Shown here piece by piece: positions 18,262 through 24,221 of a DNA stretch of 24,221 nucleotides. The notes beneath the pieces are model-generated. The model did not search any database and was not told the origin of the DNA. It worked only from the letters and a program-made list of their open reading frames with translations. Made by a program: the position numbers and the translations under genes. Numbering within the stretch: position 1 is the first letter of the stretch; each line of letters begins with the position of its first letter. The stretch lies in contig BFEA01000073.1 of NCBI GenBank assembly GCA_003427395.1, positions 1,978,767-2,002,987 on the forward strand, written 5' to 3'. The stretch comes from Chara braunii (lineage: Eukaryota > Streptophyta > Charophyceae > Charales > Characeae).

Positions 18262-20698
18262 ATGCCAAGAGGGAAGGGCGGGGCAGGGCCGATGGAAGTT
18301 CCGTTGAGGACTACCAAACAGGGAAGGCAACGGCGAACCACCAGAGAGGACAGACCTCCTATCTTCGATGGAGGCAACGTAGAGATGTTTTTGGCCAGGT
18401 TCGAGGTTCATGCCTATGAGCATGGTTGGGATACAACTAGGATGTTGGCTGAGGTACGAGGCAGTGGGGAATGGGCTGAGCCGATTGCGAGATTTGTCAG
18501 GGAGTCGCTCACTTGGCAGGAGTTCGAGAAAAAGATGGAGGGGTTGCATCCATCACCAGTGGGGAGAGACAGAATGCCCATTCGCTTGGATTCTTCCAAC
18601 TTGGAGGAATTCCTCTGGGCTTATGATCTGTTTGCAGATGAGCAGAACATTTTGCCAGAGATGAGGGTTGGAGGATTTGTTCAGTTTGTGAGGAAGGTCA
18701 TCAAGTCTTTTGTCAGAACTATAGTGGAGCGAGCGGCTAACTGAGGCGACTGCAAGCGTCTATTGCGGAACTACTATACTCTCGAGCGCTAAGTAGACAA
18801 CCAAAGAGGAATGGAAAGGAAGAGGAGAGAGTCAGAAGGAATAGAGGAAAGGGCACCGGGATATGATGCATCTCATGGAACAAGAAGAAAGGAGAAAAGA
18901 AGGAGAGAACATATGCCCCACGACCATGACACAAAGAAAGGGCAAGCAACAGGGGAAGCACGAAGAGGAGGGACGTCAGGTGACTTAGAGCTTCCTTCAG
19001 AACATATTCAGTTGCTCAATCACTGTTCTGAGCCAGGTAGAGAGTCTGATAATTTTCTTGAGTCAGTAGCGCAGGGCCATCCAAAAAAGAAAATTGTCAG
19101 AGAAAAAAAGATGGAAGGGATTGAGAGGGCTGCTACAGAAAAGCAGATCGGGATTCAACTCAGATTGAAGGACCTGGCAGAAAAGAGTGACAAAATGCAG
19201 CAAGGGAAGCTACCAGTGGAAGTGGAGGCCAAAATGACAGCTCAGAAGGATGACCCTCCTCTATTCGCAGAAGCTTGGGAAACTTCGATAAGTTGATGGA
19301 GGCTGCAAGCAGATCCTCAGAGAGACATTAGGAGATGGGGATTAAGCTAGTCTCCACAGACTTACTAGCCTGAAAGGCCTCATGAAGGAAGGTTTTGCAG
19401 CAGCAAAGGTCTCTGATGAGAAGATAGGGAAACGAGTAACAAAGGTGGCAGAAACTTCTCATGGTCAAAGGGTGAATTGGAAAATGGAGGTTGAAGATCT
19501 GAAGAAGGAGGTGGAAAGGCAAGCCAAGAAGATGGATGCGGTGAAGACTGAGATTATGGACATCAGGGTTGAGAATGGAGCCCTCAAGTTGGTCAATCAA
19601 ACACTTAACAAAGTCAATGACGTTCCGAGGAAGCAACTCCAGGCACAACAAACTTCCTTTCAAGCTAAGGAGATTGAGTGGGAGAAGAGGTTGAAGGATA
19701 TTGAGGTTAAATGTGCTCAGCAGGTGCCTACAACAGTGGTGGATTGGACTGAGGTCTAAAGCTTTGGAATCAAGGGGCAAGCAACTGAGGACCTCTTCAA
19801 GCATCAAAAGAAGGAGGCTGGAGCAGAGCAGCAGGCGGATGAGGATATCCCTTTGCTTGACAAGCTTATGCTAAAGCCAGAAGAGGTGTTGAAGAGGAAG
19901 GAGTCAGAGGCTGGAAAATTGGAGTGGCAGACGCCTACTTCCTTGGCTACTCAACATATACCTTTGCCCGCAGTTGGAGAACAGATTGAGGAGGCAGGAC
20001 AGATTGAGACCCATGTGACTGTTCCTTACAATCCTCCTCGGTTTTTGCAGGGAGAGCAGGGGACAATGATGGTAGAAGAGACCAAGGAAAGTAAGGTGGA
20101 GGACTCTCACAGTTTGGTCATGCCAGAAAACATCCCCTCGCTCACCAACTTTGGAGATGTTTTCGGATTCTGGGCCTCTGACTCTGAACCAGAGAAACGT
20201 GGGAGTGAACAGTTTATACAAGAGAGTGGCAGAGGGATTTTCCCTGGAGCTCTAGAGACTCTTCAGCAGGAAGCCGCCAGCCAGGCCACAGGCACCCCCT
20301 CGTCTGCCTTACCCTCAGAGGAAGTCAAAACAGAAGCAATACAGAAGAAGCCTGGAAAATGTTTTTACTGCAAAAAGGGCAAACACTTCTCTGATGATTG
20401 CCCCAAATTCTATAAGGATGAGGCAAAGGGGTTTGTTACCAAAATATCCACTGGGATTTGGAGGGATATGAATGGTATCCAGGTTGAGAGATCACGAGAT
20501 GGTGGTAGGGCGCAATTGTACAGACAGATAGGCGAGGTGTTGATTGACTAGGTTTTAACCTTTAGGATCCGGAAAGGTCTAAAGCTAAGAAAGATGAAAG
20601 ACTTGACACTCAATCCTGATGGATATCTGTATATAAGGGAACACATGGAGGATTGGATCAGACCCATGCACATCAGGGACTGCGTGATTAAGTCATAG
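18262..20698 (+). pseudogene. gag: Element C: gag-like gene with capsid-like domain, coiled coil and zinc knuckle
   Basis: The start is placed at ATG 18262 (MPRGKGGAGPMEVPL). Frame 1 runs to about 19290; frame 2 continues to TAG 20696-20698. An N-terminal helical region (PPIFDGGNVEMFLARFEVHA, then LDSSNLEEFLWAYDLFADEQ) resembles retrotransposon capsid. A basic stretch follows, then a long coiled coil around 19480-19720 (MEVEDLKKEVERQAKKMDAV). The zinc knuckle CFYCKKGKHFSDDC (20360-20401) is complete in Cys and His, although the usual Gly before His is Lys. Stops interrupt at 18742, 18790, 19343, 19757 and 20549. After 20551 the frame still reads KMKDLTLNPDGYLYIREHME. No protease, RT or integrase follows. 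It is a degenerate Gag, either of a pol-less element or of an extra ORF linked to element B. Confidence 0.75.
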
Positions 20699-22239
20699 AG
20701 GACCTTAAATTTTTAGATGTATATAGAGATAACACTAGGGTAACCTTGTGCAGTGTTTCTTAGGATATAGTGGTGTCAGATCTAGATTATGTTTTGCAGA
20801 GATATTGACAGGAGCTCTTGCTTCCACGAGACTCCAGACTCTGTGTACTTATATGGATTTCAGGTGCAGTTTTGTGTGTTTTTTTCACAATTACTCTCAG
20901 TCTTGTGGGTTTGTCCTTATGTGAATGACTCTTGTGATTTGTATGTATTTTAAGATGATTTGAATTGCAAGGTTTTTCTTTGCACTTAAAAAAACAGATG
21001 AATTTTTAAGGTATAACAGAGCAGGCTATATTTTTTTTTTTTTAATGAAGATTGTCATATCGTAACTTAAAAAAAAAGACTTGAGTAATGATGAATGTGA
21101 GTGTCACAACCAAAGTTGTGTCATTTTTGTGCGTGGAGCGAAGCCCGAAGGTTGGCTAGTCCCCAGAAATATGGATGATATTGAGAGAGAACACCCAAAA
21201 GAGGTGCTATGATGATGAATATTTTTGTGATGTAAGAGTCTGACAAGGGAAAGCCAAATATTTTTGTGAAAAATATTGCTTGAAATCTGTGGCATTCATG
21301 ATGAAATTTTGAATTTTTTTTTGAGAGATGTCCCAAAGACGTGTGACCCAACCTATTATGACCAAAGTAGAGAGGGTCACGACTTTGTGGATTGATAATG
21401 AATATATTTTTGAATATTGAGAGAAGGCACTAGCCCTCCACGTAGTCCCGTGGGCAGTTGGTATGTGATCCTTTATTTTGTTGAAGAAACTTGGAATTTT
21501 GACGATAAGAATGCTTGACCACTATGAAGTCAGTTTAAGGGACATGTTTGTGAGGCCAAGCTAAGGGGTTAAACTTAGCATCACTGCGATGTAACTCCCA
21601 GCGTTGGCTGGTGACCGACGCAACCTGGCAGCGGACCCATGACTTACCAAAGACTAGGTCTTGAAGGGTCGGCCACTCGGAGAGGCCTAGCTGGAGGGAA
21701 GGTCATAGGCATCCATTAAGTCTAGAGTCGGAATCCCCGGGATTCCAAGATAGGAAATTTAAAATGGTTTATCGTTGCGCAACCAACGAGGGCACCATCG
21801 CTATATAACAATGCGAAGAGTCGTGGATTCGGCACAATCAACCGATCTGCGGTGGGCCAAGATGGAGACCTGACCCGCCTGTGCTAGATTGCAGGATGGG
21901 CATTTTCATTATGGTGGATATGGGTTTGGGGACTGAGGTGCCCCTGAATTTTGAGAGGTTTCAGTTAGGGCCCGCGTCCAAGGTCGTGAGCTCGTTTGCG
22001 AGATGAGGGCTAAGGATACCCAACGAGAAACCGGCGATGTCTAGGACGAAGGGAGAGGACTATCAACATGCTACCTGGGAGCGGATATTACGCTGTAGTA
22101 CGGAACATAGTATCCCCTAATTCCGAGGCCAAGATATTGGAGACCCATGTTAGAACCCCAGGCCGACAAATCGGAATTGGTTACTTCCTCGTCAGCAAAT
22201 GTGATTTTTGTTGTGCTTATAGTTTTGATTGCCCGACGC
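20699..22239. other. Long gene-free stretch
   Basis: Up to about 21400 the sequence is T-rich with poly-T and poly-A runs (T-run near 21031, A-runs near 20989 and 21070), as in a 3' untranslated region. It has a CACAAC-CAAA-GTTGTG dyad near 21106 and a GTGACCC...GGGTCAC dyad near 21342-21380. From 21540 to 22239 it is of mixed composition. The open frames there are short and show no family motif. It may be LTR or leader sequence of unseen elements. Confidence 0.4.
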
Positions 22240-22300
22240 GACGGGGACGTCGCTTAATAGGGTCTGGAAAACTGTCGGCCCGAATACCCTTACAAGGGTA
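22240..22300 (+). promoter_or_regulatory. Second candidate LTR 5' edge: GACGGGGACGTCGC then TGTCGG and dyad
   Basis: GACGGGGACGTCGC (22240) matches the motif at 10254. TGTCGG follows at 22273, 33 bases on, compared with 32 bases at 10254-10286. The perfect dyad AATACCCTT-AC-AAGGGTATT follows, at the place where GGGACC-GATG-GGTCCC sits in the first copy. In one frame the motif reads DGDVA then stop. This is the parallel that supports reading both sites as pol-end/LTR junctions; neither is proved. Confidence 0.35.
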
Positions 22301-22985
22301 TTTGGGCATATTCTTGCATCTCGCAGAAGGTGCGTTTTCAATGGTATTCAAAAGGGCGTCCCATTTCTGAGAGACCACAACCAACTCTCAGAGGTTGGGA
22401 ATGACGCTCACTTTTTGATTTTGATTAGAGAGTGCGTGGGTGTGCACTTTGAGGGCACACAAGGTATTTTAAGCGGACGCTTGGTTAGGAGAGCGGCGCT
22501 TGCGCCTAGTAGCGTGAGCTAGAGAGGGAGTGCAAAGAGACTACAGTAACGGACGCGGTACACATTCGCGTTTGAGACAAGAGTGAGGGTCGGAGCTAGG
22601 TTTTGGTTAATCGGATCCATTTGACTTACTTGCTATGGCATTAGGATTAGTGTGGTGCGAAGACGGGACTTCCGAGGACAACCATGAGATTGGTCAACGG
22701 TAGAAGCCACGGAGGCACCATGAAAAGTCGGGGTTTTTCCGACACATAGGGGGTAAGAGTGCAACTTTTTCAGGAAGGTAACCTGGTGAGAGAGATGGGG
22801 TGCACAACTGCGACAGACAAAATTGACCCCTTCATACGGCCTTTTGTACAGCCCGATAGGCTAAGGCCTAGAACGGACATCTTTATAGTCAAGTCCGCGC
22901 CTGTTACCTTCAAGCTTGGGTTTAGCCCTATAGGCTAAGACTTCGGACTGACACCATGAAGACCTCGGGATCAAGGCCAGTGGTC
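22301..22985. other. Gene-free stretch
   Basis: No gene is supported. An imperfectly repeated AGCCCKATAGGCTAAG word occurs at about 22852 and 22926. If the LTR edge at 22273 is real, this would be LTR sequence. Confidence 0.35.
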
Positions 22986-23129
22986 GGCAGCGGAGGAGCA
23001 AAGGAGTGCCATGGAGAAAAGCTGAGGGAGAAAAGCTGAGGGTTTGAGGGTCCCGCGGGCAGCGGAGGAGCAAAGGAGTGCCATGGAGAAAAGCTGAGGG
23101 AGAAAAGCTGAGGGTTTGAGGGTCCCGCG
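22986..23129. repeat. Perfect 72-bp tandem duplication
   Basis: Bases 22986-23057 and 23058-23129 are identical by eye. Each copy also contains a smaller internal repeat (GAGAAAAGCTGAGG twice). Perfect identity in otherwise diverged repeat DNA suggests a recent duplication or an assembly effect. The minus-strand open frame over it is only a consequence of the repeat. Confidence 0.93.
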
Positions 23130-23203
23130 GGACTATCCCCCTTAGTTGTGCTGGGGAGTCCGACAACAGGCCCGACTGGAAGACAGAGGGAGTACCAGTA
23201 GGT

Positions 23204-23275
23204 CCCTCTTTTATTTCTTCCTTATATCAGTCTTCTTCCTTCCTATTTTTATTTTCTTTTTTTTCTGTTATTTAT
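23204..23275. repeat. Pyrimidine-rich tract
   Basis: About 70 bases are mostly C and T on the + strand (TTTTATTTCTTCC...TTTTTTTTCTG). This is the opposite strand bias to most of the window and marks a change of sequence origin. It lies just upstream of the tRNA-like block. Confidence 0.6.
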
Positions 23276-23320
23276 TTTGGGACGCGGTCCGATATTGGTA
23301 CCAAGATAGACCGTGAACCC

Positions 23321-23391
23321 AAGAGCCTAGCTCAGTGGGTACTCCCATGAACTGTTGAAATACAGATCTATGTTCGGATCCAGATGTTGGA
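23321..23391 (+). ncRNA. tRNA-like block with polymerase III A and B boxes (SINE head or tRNA pseudogene)
   Basis: TAGCTCAGTGGG (23328-23339) matches the tRNA A-box consensus TRGYNNARNNGG. TGTTCGGATCC (23371-23381) matches 9 of 11 positions of the B box GGTTCGANTCC. They start 43 bases apart, as in a real tRNA (positions 8 and 52). If position 8 is 23328, the tRNA would span about 23321-23391. The acceptor ends do not pair and the D and T stems are mostly broken, so it is not a working tRNA. A tRNA-derived SINE head or decayed tRNA copy fits best. Confidence 0.5.
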
Positions 23392-23476
23392 ACTTGATGA
23401 GTAAAACCAACTATTTCTGAGTTGCCTGGGGTCGGTCAGATTAATGATGATATCTCAGGGTAGTCACACGGCCACA

Positions 23477-23532
23477 GTCCTTTGGGACATCCGTTAAAAT
23501 TGGAATGATACAGAAAAGATTAGCATGGCCCC
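23477..23532 (+). ncRNA. U6: U6 snRNA 5' half (truncated pseudogene)
   Basis: The block starts GTCCTTTGGGACATCC, a shortened form of the U6 5' stem-loop, and continues through AAAATTGGAA, GATACAGA and GATTAGCATGGCCCC. Compared with plant U6 from memory, the stem-loop is two bases shorter and there are about three substitutions in the next 44 bases, including one in the ACAGAGA box (ACAGAAA). The AGC triad remains. Similarity stops abruptly after GGCCCC at 23532, so the internal stem-loop and 3' end are missing. No terminator T-run follows and no clear upstream element is seen. It cannot be a functional spliceosomal RNA as it stands. Confidence 0.85.
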
Positions 23533-23613
23533 GTGTGAAGTGCTGTAATCCTGTTTATAAGTAACCGGGGGCCGGGGCTCAGAACTCAACCTCAGAACTC
23601 AGACCTGAAATGG

Positions 23614-23770
23614 GTCTGCGCTGGGCTGTGTGACCAAGACACGCCCTGGCCTGAGGGTCTGCGCTGGGCTGTGTGACCAAGACACGCCCAGGCCTGAGTA
23701 TGCTGTGCTGGGCTGTGTGACCAAGACACGCCCAGGCCTGAGTCTGTCACNTTCGGCTGTGTGACCAAGN
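23614..23770. repeat. 43-44 bp tandem repeat with the window's only Ns
   Basis: GGCTGTGTGACCAAG recurs about every 43-44 bases (about 23624, 23667, 23711 and 23755), with CACGCCCWGGCCTGAG between copies. The fourth copy is disturbed and contains N at 23751 and 23770. The Ns suggest an unresolved or collapsed array. Confidence 0.9.
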
Positions 23771-23928
23771 GCTGCACACAGGAAATTCAAGGGTCAAAAT
23801 CAACTGTGGAGCCAAAGGTGCCTCGCCCAGGCCCTTGGTTGGATACATTCATTTGTTGTGGGCAGGTACCCAGACAAGCATTCAGGCCGGAGGGAATTCG
23901 GTTTCAGACTGATCTGAGACTTAGCTCG

Positions 23929-23944
23929 CATCAAGATCTTGATG
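23929..23944. repeat. Perfect 16-base palindrome CATCAAGATCTTGATG
   Basis: It is self-complementary over its full length and is followed by GCTGAG. The same core with a 2-base insertion, followed by GCCGA, is at 11071-11088, and in both an ATG overlaps the right arm. Confidence 0.8.
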
Positions 23945-24136
23945 GCTGAGGAGGCGCAGCATCCGGGGTCCAGACCTCGAGTCAACACTACATAAGAGCT
24001 GACTTCCCTGGCTTTGAGAGTCTTTCTGTCTTGCGGTCAATGCTGACTTTATGTATTGACGACGCGACTGGCTCGACGCTGCTGTGAGGGTTGAGCGCTG
24101 GCTTTGTGCTGGCATGAATTATACGACGACGCACCG

Positions 24137-24221
24137 CAGGTCTTCATGGTGTGTTGATGAGGTGCTGCACCAGGTCTTCATGGTGTGTTGATGAGGTGCT
24201 GCACCAGGTCTTCATGGTGTG
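24137..24221. repeat. 34-bp tandem repeat running off the window
   Basis: CAGGTCTTCATGGTGTGTTG starts units at 24137, 24171 and 24205, an exact 34-bp period with no visible differences. The array continues past the window end, so its size is unknown. Confidence 0.92.

Noticed and set aside
18262-20698. Domesticated gag gene under selection
   Set aside because: Five in-frame stops and a frameshift argue for a plain pseudogene, despite the complete zinc knuckle.
22068-22522. Two overlapping + strand open frames of about 100 codons
   Set aside because: They have no domain and cross a candidate LTR edge. The length is unremarkable for non-coding DNA.
23395-23451. C/D-box snoRNA between the tRNA-like and U6-like blocks (TTGATGA, CTGA, ATGATGA)
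   Set aside because: The boxes are short, spacing is wrong for a standard C-D'-C'-D order, and no final D box or terminal stem is present.
23477-23560. Functional U6 gene
   Set aside because: The 3' half is absent, no T-run terminator follows, the ACAGAGA box is altered, and no clear upstream promoter elements are seen.

Overview
The window looks like repeat-dense, gene-poor nuclear DNA of a eukaryote with a large genome. Nearly all recognisable coding sequence belongs to decayed Ty3/gypsy-type LTR retrotransposons on the + strand. The remainder is minisatellites, foldback repeats, and remnants resembling small RNA genes transcribed by RNA polymerase III. I saw no bacterial-style operons and no intact host gene. 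The gag/pol style (Pro/Gly-rich and RGG-rich nucleocapsid, long acidic linkers between protease and RT and between RNase H and integrase) suggests a green plant or streptophyte alga. This is an impression without a database search, so the organism is left open.

Layout. Element A (about 23-5301) runs in order nucleocapsid, aspartic protease, reverse transcriptase, RNase H, integrase. It has many in-frame stops and frameshifts, and its protease and RT catalytic motifs are damaged. A gag-like remnant follows at 5683-6926. From 6927 to 12347 no confident gene is seen. That stretch holds a foldback cassette (7366-7738), a 62-bp minisatellite (9045-9650), a 38-48-bp minisatellite (9863-10060), a candidate LTR edge (10254-10345), a 26-bp GC-rich repeat (10857-11012), one Lys-rich hypothetical ORF (11088-11510), and a ~161-bp repeat with dyad motifs (11768-12118). 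Element B (12348-18025) has the same gene order as A but is better preserved: the protease DTG, the RT YIDD box, the integrase zinc finger and the D,D(35)E triad can all still be read across breaks. A second gag-like gene, element C (18262-20698), follows 236 bp after B's integrase. It has a capsid-like N-terminus, a coiled coil and a zinc knuckle, but no pol.

The right end (20699-24221) is mostly non-coding. It holds another candidate LTR edge (22240-22300), a perfect 72-bp duplication (22986-23129), a pyrimidine tract, a tRNA-like block with A and B boxes (23321-23391), the 5' half of a U6 snRNA (23477-23532), a 43-44-bp repeat containing the window's only two Ns (23614-23770), and a 34-bp repeat running off the edge.

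Working relation of the parts. Gag would have packaged the RNA, protease would have cut the polyprotein, RT and RNase H would have made DNA, and integrase would have inserted it. None of the three elements can do this now. Six nonsense codons can be paired with the sense codon in the sister element, and all fit C:G to T:A change, which points to decay by cytosine deamination. The main oddities are the repeated order pol then gag-like gene, the foldback cassette, the tRNA-like/U6-like pair, and a short motif recurring just before possible LTR starts.
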